The notes under the pieces: model-generated
Told to the model about the DNA's origin: nothing
Database searches by the model: none
The model's input: the letters and a program-made list of their open reading frames with translations, nothing else
Position numbers and translations under genes: made by a program
NCBI RefSeq assembly: GCF_910589235.1
Contig: NC_060978.1
Location: 1,671,587-1,735,586 of the forward strand
Length of the DNA: 64,000 nucleotides
Source: Vespa crabro
Taxonomy: Eukaryota; Arthropoda; Insecta; Hymenoptera; Vespidae
Direction of reading: 5' to 3'
Shown here: piece after piece, positions 38,333-52,400 of the stretch
Layout of the letters: every line of letters starts with the position of its first letter
Numbering within the stretch: the first letter of the stretch is position 1

Positions 38333-39486
38333 TCCTCCTTGGGAATCCTATAATAATTATATGATATGTAAATATTGTTAAATATTTTCACAGATTAAAT
38401 AAAATACTTACTTTATGATTAACTCTATTGAATACGCCTAAATTCATAGATTATTGTATACTATACATTCAAAAATTATTTGTAGTTCAATTTATCAAAG
38501 TCCGATGTACTGCCATAGACATTGGTTCACTTCGTATGAAATGTATTTATATTATATGTCTTAAGATCATACATTATCTTATTCATTTCCAATATCAACG
38601 TAAACGAAATAAAATTATTTTTTATTTATATTTCATAATTATAATGTCAAATGTATGAAACCTAGTTACACAAAAGAGATTAACATATTTTCCTTATTTA
38701 ATGTTAATAAAAAATATCAATATATACTTACTTCTAACCTACATGTCTTCGATAGAATTATAGCATAAGTTAGACACATATGTGCGTGTATATGTGTATA
38801 CGTGTGTCAAAAAAAAAAAAAAATGGACAAAATACTGAGGTCGAGTATTATAAAAAAGAATTGACTTTTTTTTTTTATATATATTTCTCTCTTATAACAT
38901 AATGGCAAAGTTTAAAGAATTATTTAAAAACTAAGCATACATCTTATAATACTGAATAACTTTTATTGGTTTTTTTTCTTGATAAAGTAAAAATCTAAGA
39001 TATTAAGTATATATTTTTGTTCTTATATTTTTACTGTATTTTATATTATCTTTTACAATCAACTAAAATTACTATGTAAATAATGTTCCAGTATTGAAAA
39101 CTATTGATAATGTTAATTCTCCAGATTAGGTGGCGCAGTGATCCATTCATTGGTAGACTGTTCATTGAATTGACAACATATTTTGAGGTTATATCATTCT
39201 TAGATATAAAGTACAATGAAAACAATATCATAAAGGAAAGTTTTATTAGCTGTATCTTTCCAGGTATATATAATGTTATGAATTAGAAATATTAAAGAAA
39301 GTCAAAATAACAAAACGAATTAAGAAATGTTACATGTAATATCATGAGATATTTTAAATATTAAAAGACTTAGACATATATTACAAACTATATATAAACA
39401 CATATTGAAAATAAATCCAAGAATAAAAGATAACTCTTTACAAATTATATTACAGATTCTTAAAGTAAAGATATAATTTTATTTTT
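38333..39486. other. RalGAP-beta 5' leader and TTF2 3' flank
   Basis: On the minus strand the ATG exon of RalGAP-beta is preceded by acceptor TATAG at 38348-38350, leaving 15 nt of leader. A good donor (CATAAA then GTAAGT) at 38412 marks the end of an upstream non-coding exon, whose start I cannot fix. From about 38650 to 39486 there is AT-rich sequence that probably includes the TTF2 3' UTR. A 60-codon plus-strand frame at 39104-39286 has no recognisable similarity. Confidence 0.4.
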
Positions 39487-42063
39487 TTAAAGAGCAAAAA
39501 GAGATTTAAGATCATTAAGTGATAGTTTTGAAACAAGATTGTTCTTTTCACCGCTTAATACATTTTGAGATATGGCCAATTTATTTTCCTGCAATCGTTT
39601 GATACGCTCTTCTATAGTATTTTTGCAAATAAATCTATAAATATAAAATGATTATGATATAGAAAAATAATTTCATACAATTCTACAGTACGTTCTAATA
39701 TGAAAATAAAAATTGTGATATTTACTTATAAATAAAGACATCCTTTTTTTGACCAAATCGATATATTCTATCTTGAGCTTGTGTTTCTAATTGTGGATTC
39801 CAATGAATATCAATAAGTAATAGATGATTTCCTCCTATAAGATTGAGTCCAACTCCACCAGCAGTTAGTGAAAGTAATAAAATTTTTGGATCTCTAGATA
39901 AATCATTGAAAGAATCTATTATAACCTAAAAAACATATAACATGTATATATAGATTTTTTTTTACCAATGCATTAAAAAATATATCATTGTAATATAAAA
40001 CAATACAAATAATCCCTTACTTGTCGATTTTTAATAGGCACTCTGCCTGAAAATTCACTATATGTTGCCCCTTTTATTGTGGATAAATGAAATCCAATAA
40101 TTTCAAACATACTTGACCATTGTGAAACAATAATAAGCTTATCTCCTTTGTCTAAAATTTGTTTGACCATATTGAGTACTGCTTTCATCTACATTAATAA
40201 TATAGAATTTAATAATTTACATAATGAATTCAGTTCATATATTTAATATATTAATTGCTACTTAAAAATCTATATTATAAACATTATAATGTTCTATTGT
40301 ATGAGAGGATAGTTACTTACTTTGGAACTCAAACGTTGTGATTCAAAAACTGGATTTTTAGAAGTAAGTACATTTTTTGTTACTCTATGGTCAACACCTA
40401 TTTCTTTTTCATTTACTTCTTCATTTTCTTCATTTTCTTCATTTTCACACAACGAAATATTATTTATGCGGGATATAATATCTAAATCTACATTTTCTTC
40501 ATCCATTACTTCACTTTGTTCCAAATCATTTTGATCCAACATAGCATGAATTAATGACGGATGACAACATATTTGGCGAAGACGTAATAGNNNNNNNNNN
40601 NNNNNNNNNNNNNNNNNNNNNNNNNNNNNNNNNNNNNNNNNNNNNNNNNNNNNNNNNNNNNNNNNNNNNNNNNNNNNNNNNNNNNNNNNNNNNNNNNNNN
40701 NNNNNNNNNNNNNNNNNNNNNNNNNNNNNNNNNNNNNNNNNNNNNNNNNNNNNNNNNNNNNNNNNNNNNNNNNNNNNNNNNNNNNNNNNNGAAGACGTAA
40801 TAGAAGTACCAAAATTTCGTGTGTTTTAACATCAGCATGTAGAGAAAGTAACTTATTTTGTGCCTTTGTAAATTGTGTATTTTTATCTAATAATTAAATA
40901 AAACATTTAATATACGTTATAAATGATATTATTTTTAAATACAAAAAAAAAAAAAAAAGAAAAATAAAAATATATAACTTACTTGGATTTGACAAAAAGG
41001 ATGGCTTATCGTATATTCCAGACCTTAAATCTGCCATGTGATCTTTTTCTGCTCTTTGCGATAAGAATTGTGCAAAAAGTGTACGAGAATATATTAAAAC
41101 CTTTTCGTAAACTAATTGTTCTTGAGAATCAAGTTTTACTTCCACTTCTTTAAAATTTTTAGTAGGTAAAGATTCTAGAGCACCTTGCGCTTGGAGTTCT
41201 TGTTTTGTTCTTCGAAGCATAAGAGTTTTCATAACAGTAGCTAATCTTTGATGACCTGCAGCATTTTTATTATCAACCCAACGTTTCCAAACACGAATAT
41301 CATCAAAAGGAGAACATTTTAAAAATCTCAATAAAGAATATAAATCCATTTCTTTATTTTGTATTGGTGTTCCAGTAAGTGCCCATCTTTTACTTGCTAT
41401 AAGACCACATACTGATTGAGATCCTTGACTTTTATAATTTCTTATTATGTGTGCTTCATCAAGTATTGCCCTTTTCCAATGGATCTAAAAACAATAGATA
41501 AAAGTTTAGATATAATATGTTTTAACAGAATTTAGGAGAATATTGTATTACACTATTATACCTTATATATTGTAGACATGTTTTTAAATTCCCGAGATAA
41601 TATATTATATGTTGTAATAACAATATCATATTTTGCCAAACGTTTGGATAATTTTTCTCTATTATTACCATGGTAAACTTCTACTGACAATATACCTTTT
41701 TTACATTTACTTTTTACTTCATTTTCCCATTGTGATAATAAAGAAGCTGGACATACAACCAGTGTTCCACCTTTATAAGCTGAAAATACAACAAAATTTT
41801 ATTTAAACAAAATAAATAATTCATGATATTTTTAATTAACCAATTAATATTTCGAAATGTTAGTACTTAATTAGAGTTACTAAATCAAAATAGAAAAAGT
41901 TTGCTATTATATTATATTATATTATATTTCATTCATACTTTACATACTTATAGATTTATTTATGCTATGCCATTCATCATCACTTTCATCATAATTTTCT
42001 TGAAGAGTGGCCATGATTAAAGAGATCATCGTTAAAGTTTTACCTAAGCCCATATCATCAGCT

Positions 42064-42096
<33 letters not shown>

Positions 42097-42977
42097 AAAA
42101 AAAAATACATTAGTGGTTAATGGTTATTATATATTAACAAAGAATACAAAATTCAAATTGAAATTATAAACTATATAATTATCAATCTATATACAATGAT
42201 ATAAATTTATACCTAATACACCACCAGCTGGTCGTTTTTGTTCTCTCCACATAAGCCATGCTAATGCATGCTGTTGATGAGGCATTAGTTTTACTTTTAA
42301 ACCAGGTGGATCTTCTGCTTTTGCATCTTCTGAAGGACGAGCTACAAGTGATCCATGTAAATCCTGTAATCTTTCTACTGTTAAAGTAAATTCACGTTCT
42401 CTAGTTTCTTGTGCTTTTTTCCCCAATGGTTTAGATTCTGAAGATGTAGGATCCGTAAAGAAATATTCAGAATCAGATTGTAGATACTTCATTTGATTAG
42501 ATGATAAGAGAGATGTTTCTTCTTGTTTATCATTAAAAATAGATTCTGGATTCATTTGTTCAACACGTTGTATTAAAGGTGTTCTTTCTAATTTTGCTTT
42601 TATCTCCTTTATTTCTTTTTCTTGAATGATAATACTTTCTTGTAATTTTTTTCCTTTATCTGGTAATACATCTATATTTGCATTAGTAACTAATAACTAA
42701 AAATAAAATATTTTAGAATTGATATGATTACAAAATGATTAAAATATATCTTTAAGATTAGCGTATATTTTCTTACCTTTGTTTTTTCTAATTGAATTTC
42801 TAGCTGCTGCAATTTACAACTAAGTAGAGCTCTCTCTTGTGCTACCAGTGGATCTATATTACCAACACCAATCTCTTGTCTCGCATAAGATATTGCCAAT
42901 GCATTCTCTTCACTCTTTCTTTTCTCTGGCGTACTATCTAGGAGTTAATATTGTATTTTTTTATTAATATCTCTCAT

Positions 42978-43015
<38 letters not shown>

Positions 43016-43976
43016 ACTCTCTTTCTCTTTTTATAAATTTTTACATTAAATATATAGAAGTCTAAAATTTTTATTGTCATAATAGTAATTAATAAAAAGT
43101 ATAAAGTTTATATATTTATCTCTTCTATGACAATAATAATGAATTATTTTACACAAATGAACATTAATACCTGTATCTGAGTTAATATTCACAATGGATT
43201 GTTCATTTTCTTTATTGATATTAATATCTTCTTTTTCATTAAAATCTTCACTTTTATTAGTCGAATCCATTTCAAGACTATCAGATTCATTAGATTCATT
43301 GATTTCATTAGCATCATTAATATCATTGGTACTATCAAAAGAATTATCTATTTTTAAATCCTTTATATTTTCTTTTGTATAATCATGTGAAATATCTTTT
43401 CTTTTTCTATTTGAAGAATTTGTAGAAGAAAATTCAGAATCATCTGTCAAATTATATCAAAATAAAAGAGATTTGTAGTTAAGTATCAATTTATAATTTC
43501 TTAATAGATATTTGCAAAAAAAAAAAAAAAAAGAAAAACAATTATATATAAAACATACCATCTGAAGATTTGTCGGATTCTGTTTCTCGATATGTAGGTT
43601 TATCATCGATATCACTAATACTTTCATCATCAGAATAAATTAAACGATGTTTCTTTAACTTACGCTTTATTCTCTCTTCAATAATTGATGAAGAATTTAA
43701 ATCCATTGATTTCCTTTCAATATAAAAATTAATTATAATTATATGAGATCTTGTATTAATTTTAATTGACGTATCAATTAAAGACACATTATATGATTTA
43801 AATAATCAATTGAATTAAATATCTTTTAACATTTACCTTTCCATTGAAATAGATTCGTCATTGTCACTACTATCAATAAGAATATTTTGCCTTGTACTAG
43901 TAATAATATTATCATCGCTGTCTGAAATAACTAAAGAACTATGTTCACTTAAATTATTAGAAGAATCTTGCCACAT
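39487..43976 (-). CDS. lds: Transcription termination factor 2 / Lodestar, SNF2-family ATPase
   Basis: Exons: 43976-43837, 43713-43559, 43443-43171, 42937-42777, 42696-42213, 42061-41948, 41779-41562, 41484-40983, 40886-40321 (containing a 200-N gap), 40188-40021, 39925-39726, 39634-39487. If the gap is closed at its 13-bp flanking overlap, the protein is 971 aa. TTF2/Lodestar is a nuclear double-stranded-DNA-dependent ATPase that releases RNA polymerase II transcripts and clears polymerase before mitosis. The N-terminal 220 residues are acidic, Ser/Asp-rich and low complexity, unlike the zinc-finger start of vertebrate TTF2. Helicase motifs: DDMGLGKT (406-413), VVCPASLLSQW, DEAH (524-527), ALTGTPIQN, MLRRTK, then the C-lobe SQWSSM, SLTAGGVGLNL and QAQDRIYRFGQ. 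The protein ends SDLKSLFAL-type, close to the family C-terminus. Confidence 0.94.
40591..40790. other. Assembly gap, 200 N
   Basis: Exactly 200 N inside the ninth coding exon of lds. The 13 bases immediately before it (40578-40590, GAAGACGTAATAG) are identical to the 13 bases immediately after it (40791-40803). Confidence 0.99.
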
Positions 43977-44321
43977 TTTTAATATTAAATAAATAATACT
44001 AATATTAATTCAATGATATAGTTATTGAATATAATTTATGATCAATCAATGTTGTTTTCTTTCATTTCAAATATAGAACAAATATAGTTTATATAAATAT
44101 ATATATGTATTATAGGAGAAAATTGTAATATTATTATTAAATAATTTTAAAACACTCGCGTTTTATTTGATCCGTAATGATGAAATACGTTTCTATCTCC
44201 AACGGATCCAAGCTTTTCCTCACAAAAATAAATATTTTAAACTAGCCAATCACATTCACTGACCATTTGTGGGAAGTTAGATCTATGAATGTATAACTTC
44301 AATAGATTCGTTTTTAATACG

Positions 44322-44580
44322 AATTTTTAATACGCAATGATTCAGAAGTCTCTAGACGAGTTCGAATGTGATTTAAAAAATCAATTATTCTTCTTCGAAA
44401 CTTTCTAGGCTAATTTATTATTATTTCTTTTTCTGTTTTTTTCTTTTTTTTTTTTTTTTCAGAATGTTGAATGTTGAATATTTTTACAAACTGAAAAAAA
44501 TCAGCCTAAAAAATCTTTAAAAAGAATAATTGATATTAAAAATCACTTGGAGACTTTTGATTCGGCTTGTATTAAAAATT
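44322..44580. mobile_element. Foldback (long inverted repeat) element, MITE-like
   Basis: The left arm, about 44322-44416, begins AATTTTTAATAC. The reverse complement of the right arm, about 44580-44494, begins with the same 12 bases. The arms remain alignable for 85-95 bases, sharing AAGTCTC, GTGATTT, TCAATTATTCTT and TAGGCT in the same order; the left arm has one insertion of about 13 bases. The spacer is about 77 bases and T-rich. No clear target duplication is seen. It lies 350 bp upstream of the lds start codon. Confidence 0.65.
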
Positions 44581-45853
44581 CCGATATTATTTATTTATCT
44601 AATCAATAAATTAAAAAAGTGGACAAATTTCCATTGGTTATCGGTAAAGTTAGGTCTTTTTTTTTGAAAGCTGTTCACAACATCATGATTATAGACGTAA
44701 TTCTTGATCGATTTTGATGATATAGATCTTACTTCAAATTATTATTATTTTTTTCTTTTTTTTTTTTAATATCATGTGAAAAATATTTTTTTTTTTTTTT
44801 TTTATGAAAATAATTTATGCATAAAAATAAAGCTTCTTCGAAAATTCGATAAAAACCATATTCTCATTTAAACTTTCATCTTTCAAAATGAGAACTTATT
44901 CATTAATAATCGATCAAAGATTATATTTGGACTCATTGCTGGTATAAACGATGCTTTTGATATTTTTCGTTAAAAAAAAAAAAAAAAGAAAAAAAAACAG
45001 AAACAAAATAACAAAGAAAAAGATTAAAAATTTTGCACAGTAGCGCCCCTGGAAGTTTGCGGTAAAAGAGAAGAAGCTCATACCCCCTCTTTACTGATTT
45101 TCATTTAAAGTTTAATTTCGAACTCAAAGTGATCGTCGGTAAGTAATGTCAAGAAAAACGCTCAATTGACTTTCGTAGTTAATGAAATAGTTTTCTTTTT
45201 GAATTCCAAAAAGAGAAGAACAACGAAATTCTTCTTCTCTATAAAATTAAACATAAATGATTTATACTTTCGTTAATTTCTTAATTATTTAAACGATGTA
45301 TAAATATCCGATAAAAATATATTATTATTTAATAAAAAAAATACATTCGCTTGAACATTACGTAGGACTTAATACTCGTTAAATAAAAATGTAAAATTAC
45401 TTTAATATTTCAATAGAATTAAATTTATTCAATCAAAATTATAACCTTTATGTAATATCAAATCATTGAAAAAATTAATACTTTCGATAATTTTTCAATT
45501 AAATTTATGATCTTTAATGTACACGGTGTAGAATAAATTAATATTTAAATAAATCGTAGATTTGTTTAAACATTAAAAAGACGGAAAAGCAGGAGAAACT
45601 TAAAATAATTTTAATATAAAATTTCTATATTTAAAAATTATAAACTCAGGATAATTGGCCTTGTGTAATGTAAATATATATGATCTTTTTTATTAACTTA
45701 ACTAACGATACTTATTAATGGTAGTTACTGATCTTGCGATCTATCCTATTATTCGTAAATGGAGGATTTATTTTCGTAAAGATAACGTTGGGAACCAAAA
45801 TTCCCGGTAGACTGATGTCATCTATGATTTCAATTTAGAGTCATCGTTATTCT

Positions 45854-45871
45854 AACACTCACGTGAGTGTT
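45854..45871. promoter_or_regulatory. 18-bp palindrome centred on a CACGTG E-box
   Basis: AACACTCACGTGAGTGTT is its own reverse complement. CACGTG is the canonical E-box of bHLH dimers. It lies 1.5 kb upstream of the collagen start codon. Binding is inferred only. Confidence 0.35.
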
Positions 45872-46445
45872 CGCGTACACAATTAGAAGTTCTAACGGGG
45901 ACTTAGTTTCATTTGCTTTGTTAAATCATATAACGCAATTATTACCAAACGAATGACTGTATATTGAAAGATATTTCCCAAATTTTTTCGATTTAATTCT
46001 GATTAAATATTAATATATTTATACTTTATATTGCTAATAATATTTATATGGAAGAATTGAAAAATCATTGATTGTAAAAATCATAATATGAATTATATTT
46101 TAACTACATAATATGATTGTTATTATAAGATAATTATTATTTTATAATACTACAATAGTAATAGTGGTAGTAGTAGTATACATTTATGATTATTAAATAT
46201 CAGAAAATATTTGTAAAAATGTATAGTTTGAATACAAATGCGAGATACATACATATATGTAACGTTACGCCAATGCAATACGCTAATTTGATTTATTAAG
46301 ATATTATGATATACCTATGGTAGAAAATAGAATACCACATGTAATATTAAAGCAGGAAGGAAGTAATTAATCGAAACGTCTGCGAGTACATATTTATTGC
46401 GCTGATCTATAAAATGTTTATTAATTCTAAGTATTAATTAAGATA

Positions 46446-46487
<42 letters not shown>

Positions 46488-46872
46488 TTTTTATAATTAA
46501 TTATTTATTTTAAAAAGAAAATAAAAATATTTTTCTAATAACAGATTTCACATAACGTCTGCGAAAAAAAGTAAAAAGTTCGTATATTTATAAAAATAAT
46601 TTTTTTAATACAATATATATATATATATATATATGGATTATAAAAATTATTTTTAATCCACATTGTATTACGTTAATACTTCATATCAAAATAATCTCTA
46701 TATGTGATATTAAATTTAAATTAGAATACGTAACTAAGGCATGATTACCGGGATATCTTTCTTTAAAAATAGAAGAGAAAAGGTCTATGCTATTTAACAC
46801 GATACGTGAAGCACGTGTTATTCGAATCAGTGTTAATAGAAGAGACGCGGAATTGTTATTAAAAGTGCATGT

Positions 46873-47112
46873 GTGGAATGCGTACAAGCGGAACGCATAT
46901 TCTCGTTGAGAAGAAGTAGTGGAAGAGATTGGAAGTATGGGAGGGAAAATAGGAGAAGAGATTGGAATGAGAGAAGAGAGATCAAAGGGATACGATCGTT
47001 AGATAGAAGGAAAGAAAGAGAAAGGAGAAGAGAGGAAGAAGAAGAAAAAGAAGATGATGATGATGGTGATGATGATGAAGAAGAAGAAGAAGAAGAAGAA
47101 GTAGAAGAAGAA

Positions 47113-47145
<33 letters not shown>

Positions 47146-47159
47146 GGAGAAAGAAAGAG

Positions 47160-47190
<31 letters not shown>

Positions 47191-47387
47191 GGGATGATGC
47201 TTATGTTAAGAAATTGTCTCGTTCTCTCCAGAAGGGTTTCGCAGTGTCAGAAGTGAATAACACGTTTGAAGTTTCCTCCTGATATTTCGTATAGAAAATA
47301 CACATACTTATATATTCGATATAAGAATACGTAATCTGTGTATAGTGTTCAATAAGAAGGCCATGGTCTCATGAAGATAGATCAGGC
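46873..47387 (+). promoter_or_regulatory. Purine-rich probable 5' leader of the collagen gene
   Basis: This stretch is rich in GAA, GAT and GAAA repeats (47030-47190) and holds a 127-codon open frame of mostly Arg, Lys and Glu. It is explained better by a repeat-rich 5' UTR than by a protein, because no non-repetitive part is recognisable and the frame differs from that of the collagen ATG at 47388. Confidence 0.35.
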
Positions 47388-47744
47388 ATGCAAGGAGATC
47401 ACGCGAAGCAACAATGGAGAATTCTACGATTTTATCGTCCCATCATCCACCCTTACGTTGTTACACTTTTTCTCATTTTATCGATGTTATCATCGACAAG
47501 GGCGAATTTAAATACAGAGGATATAGGTATTTATATCGTCGTATGCACGTTTCGTGATAAACATTTTCCTTTTTCTTTTTTTTTTTCTTTCCTTTTTATT
47601 TCTTTATTTATTTTTTTTTTCTTTTTCTTATTTTTTTTTTCCTTCTCAACCTATCAAATATTCGTTCCATTTAAATTGTCTTGTATTGCCAATTATTTTT
47701 ATATTGTCAGATATCTTTGTTTATGCTGAGTATCTTTTTTTCTA

Positions 47745-47782
<38 letters not shown>

Positions 47783-48412
47783 AGAAGAGAAATCTGTTCA
47801 TGTCAAGTATTTCTTTTTCTGTATAAAAAAAAAAGAAAAAAAAAAAAAAAAATTAAAAAAAATAAATAAATAGAATAAACGTCGATTAAGGTGATTCACG
47901 TTTCAATTATTGAATTAGTTAACTCTGTTGCATGTAAAGCGATTTCATTCCTCTAAAAGCTTCTACAGAATTGGTTCAGTCGTTCGTTGCAATAATGCGA
48001 ATTATGTTCTACGGGTTCATGGGTTACTAGGTTTCCAGTCGTTCATCTCATCGTAACACTTTGCGTTATTCGACGAAACACTTATTAGAGATGCACGCGA
48101 CTTATGGCTAATTGTCAATTCTCTATGCGTGTCTTAACAGACCTTTCGTTTTATCAGAATTCGTTAATGTATTATAGAAAGAGGTGTCGTCGATCTTATG
48201 GAAAGTACTGGGATGTATCAAGAATCTCTTGGATTGATAATTACAGAAAATCGTTGTAAAAAAAACGATACGATCGCATTCGATATCGCTGAATCCACTT
48301 TATTAACCATAAATACAAATGCGATCTTTCCAACTGGATTGATTAATAATTTTTCGATCATCGTCGTTGCAAGAACTAAAATCAGTAAGTAGTAATAAGT
48401 TGATAATTAAAA

Positions 48413-48454
<42 letters not shown>

Positions 48455-49384
48455 GAATATATCTTGTAAATTAATTTTTTCGATTAATATAAAATCGTAT
48501 ATTGATCTATTAAAATACTAATCGATTGTATTTATAATTGTATAGATTTTCCCATGGCCACATTATTTTCCATTTACGACGATGGCGGCCAAGAACAATT
48601 GATTTTATCATTGGGCAAAGATATAACATTCTTTTACGATACTTCCGACGATATTAATGACGTCGAGAAAGAACCGATTTCTTTCGGTGAAGATATTTCC
48701 GATGGGAAATGGCATCGTTTAAGTATAAGTGTTAAAGGAAATACAATTACTCTTCTCTTAGATTGTAAGAAAGAAATTACTAAGGAATTAAAAAGAAATC
48801 TTTCTGAAAGTATAAACGTCGATGGAATTATCATAGTAGGTCAACAACTTATGGAAGAAAATATATTTTTGGTAAGTGATATATATCATAAAATTAATAT
48901 CTCACTTTTCTTTTTTTTTCTTTCTTTTTTCTTCTTTCTTTTTTTTTTTTTTGTTTCATTTCCCTTATATAGATATAACATTAATATCTCAATTTAAAAT
49001 AAAAATTAATTTCTTATTAGGGAGGACTTGAACTTTTGAAGATAGCACCAACGCCGGATGCAGCGTATGAACTTTGTACAATCTTTGCACCTGATTGCGA
49101 ACAAGAAGAGATATATAAATTCGATAATAATAACTCGATCATCGATGAACCTATATTATCTAAGCCGTTCAACATATCCTTTGACAAGCGTTCTGGTTAT
49201 GAAGATTTCGAGGGAATTAAAGAAAATGAGAATGAGAATCTCAATGAAGAAAATATGGAAGCATATCCCTTGCGATATGTTCCTACAAATTTTACATTTG
49301 TATTAAGACCAACAATGAGAACAATAATCAACGAACCTGTTACTGTAAGATACATTCTCTAAAGTATATGTATTTTTTATATAT

Positions 49385-49419
<35 letters not shown>

Positions 49420-52400
49420 ATTTATATTTTGTACAGATATATAACAGAAATGAGCAATCAACAACACAGGGTTACGAGAGCGAAACTATTACAGAAGAAA
49501 ATCCTTATTCTACAATTGAACCTTTTAACTTACCATCATATTCAAATCCAAATGAGGATTATTATTATAATAATAAATATTATAACCTTCGTGGATCACC
49601 TGGGCCTCGAGGCTTTCCGGGTCCACCGGGAATGGTTGGACCACAAGGAAAGAAAGGAGAACCAGGAAAAGAAGGATTAGCAGGATTAAATGGTGCTCCT
49701 GGTCCACCTGGCCATGTATTTATGATACCTTCGTTAAATCAACAAGGAAATGAAAAGGGTCCCGATTCTCAAGCAGAAACTTTGAGACAAATATTGTCGC
49801 AATATATGTTAGCAATGAGAGGTATCGAAGGACCAATGGGTTTAACTGGTACTCCTGGTCCAGATGGACCTCCTGGACCTCAAGGACAAAAAGGAGAACC
49901 GGGTGATATAGGTGAACCTGGACCTAGAGGAGACAGAGGTATTATATTTTTCGCGTTTATATAAAAAATATATATGTATGTAATTAATCAAATTCTGTAA
50001 TTAATTAATTTGTTTTATTACGTAGGAATTCCTGGGAATACTGGCAGAGAAGGTAGAAGGGGACGACCTGGAAGAGATGGAGAACGTGGTCCTACAGGAC
50101 CACCCGGTATAAAGGGAGAACAAGGTCCTCCTGGACTACCAGGTTTACCAGGAGATAAAGGTGAAAGGGGATCTCCAGGAGCTATTGGGGAACCAGGATT
50201 ACCAGGTCATGAAGGTATGCAGGGTGATGATGGACCTCCTGGTCTAATAGGATTGCCTGGTGAATTGGTAAGAAATTTTTGATATTATTTTTTACTATGA
50301 CAGATATTTATAAACATTTTTCATTTATAGGGACCGAGAGGTTTTATTGGACCACGTGGTTTCCCAGGAATGCCAGGAAATCCTGGTATACCTGGAAGCG
50401 AAGGTTCTCCTGGTGCAAAAGGCAATACTGGCCCATCAGGCCCACCTGGATTACCTGGTCCATCTGGACCGTCGGGACCAGTTGGTCCACCTGGTCCTCA
50501 AGGACCTTTAGGACCAACCGGATTAGTCGTAAGTAGATACCAATTGTTATTAATATTTTTAATAAATTAATATTAACTTATTTATTCGTTGGAGATAGGG
50601 ACCACAAGGAAAAACTGGCATACCAGGTCTTCCTGGAGCAGATGGTCATCCTGGACATCCAGGTAATCCTGGAATTCCTGGATTGAAAGGTGAACAAGGC
50701 ATATTAGGTCCACAAGGATCCATAGGATTTCCCGGTGTACGTGGTCCAAAAGGAGATGATGGGAAACGGGGATTACCTGGTGATCGAGGTGAAAAAGGCG
50801 ACAAGGGAATTGAAGGAGAAAAAGGTGATGCAGGTTTGAAAGGAGAACGAGGACCATTAGGGCCACAGGGTGTTCCTGGGATCGAAGGTATAGAAGGACC
50901 AAGAGGATTCGAAGGAAGTCGTGGAGAACAGGGTCCGATTGGACCACCTGGAGAAAAAGGGAAAATCGGTATATCTGGTTTAATAGGATATCCGGGAAAT
51001 CCGGGAGAGAAGGGTAATAAAGGTCAAATTGGAAGAGAAGGATCAAATGGGGAGAAGGGGGAAAGGGTAAATTGTATATTTTTTACATTATTATAAAATG
51101 GATATGATACTAAATTATAATTATGTTTTTTATGCAGGGAAACAATGGTTTGCCAGGTGATCGTGGAGAGATAGGTCCCAGAGTAAGTAATATATGAATC
51201 AAAAGAGATTTTTAAAAATATAATAATTGCATTTCCAATATTAATTATATCTAATAAAAGGGTTTTAGAGGTGTTCGTGGTAGAAGAGGTTCCGAAGGAT
51301 TACCAGGTCCGAAGGGTGATACTGGTCAACCAGGACCTCCGGGACCGGCAGGAGAATCTGGACCACCAGGAATAGAGGGTCCACGTGGATTTATAGGATC
51401 ACCAGGACAACTTGGACTTGATGGAAAAGATGGTATTCCTGGTCTTCCAGGGGAACGTGGACCAATTGGTGAATCTGGCCCTCCTGGTCCTATTGGATCT
51501 CCTGGTGTGATCGGTCCACAAGGTCCACCAGGAGAATCTGGTCAGCCAGGTGAACCTGGCATTCCAGGTAGTCCGGGTATACCAGGAGATGTAGGTACAC
51601 CAGGCGAACAAGGTAAAGAAGGTCCGCCTGGTCCTCAAGGACTATCTGGAAAAGACGGGCCGCCTGGTCCTGTAGGATTACCTGGATTTCCGGGTGAAAG
51701 AGGATTGGTCGGTTTACCGGTACGTTAATTTATGTAATAAACTTTAGTCTGTTCATAAAGAGCTTTTAATGCGTATGTATTTATAATATGTATGCTGATT
51801 TTTAGGGCACACCTGGATTGAAAGGAGAAATGGGACCTATTGGTTTTCCAGGTCCATCCGGAGACAAAGGAGCTCAAGGAGAACCTGGAAAGGATGGAGC
51901 TATAGGTCCTGAGGGCAGACAAGGCCCAAAAGGATCTTTTGGTCCTCCTGGTATAAAAGGCGACAGGGTATAATTTTTATATTATAAATTATATAAATTA
52001 AATTTGTTTTACATGAAATGATATATTTATTTTTATTTAGGGTGAAACTGGTTTACCAGGGCCGACCGGTAGAGATGGTTTACCAGGACAACGAGGATTA
52101 TCTGGCCCCCCTGGTCCAGTTGGTGTTCCAGGAGAAGATGGTGACAAAGGAGATATTGGACCTCCCGGTGAAAAAGGCTTTAAAGGTTCTCAAGGTTCAA
52201 CTGTAAGTACATATGTATTAAAAATTCTAAAGTTGATTTAATGTTGTATCATCTTATTAATCAAACAATTAAAGGAAAATGTTAAAAAATTTAAATAAAT
52301 TTATCAGGGTTTAGCAGGAGCACCAGGACTTCAAGGACCACGAGGAGAGCCAGGTCTTGTGGGAGCAACAGGTGAAAAGGGACCACCTGGTGAAATTGGT

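Larger units (their letters stand above)
43977..47387. other. Divergent intergenic region between lds and the collagen gene
   Basis: The lds promoter should lie just above 43976 and the collagen promoter and leader below 47388. Between them are a foldback element (44322-44580), poly-T/poly-A tracts, an 18-bp perfect palindrome with a CACGTG core (45854-45871), an (AT)n at 46450-46480 and a purine-rich leader at 46900-47190. I find no coding exon. Confidence 0.5.

Noticed and set aside
46873..47256. 127-codon plus-strand frame rich in Arg, Lys and Glu
   Set aside because: It is driven by GAA/GAT/GAAA repeats, has no recognisable domain and fits better as the collagen 5' leader.
50582..51046. 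154-codon minus-strand frame across the collagen helix
   Set aside because: Antisense to Gly-X-Y repeats, which systematically lack stops on the other strand.
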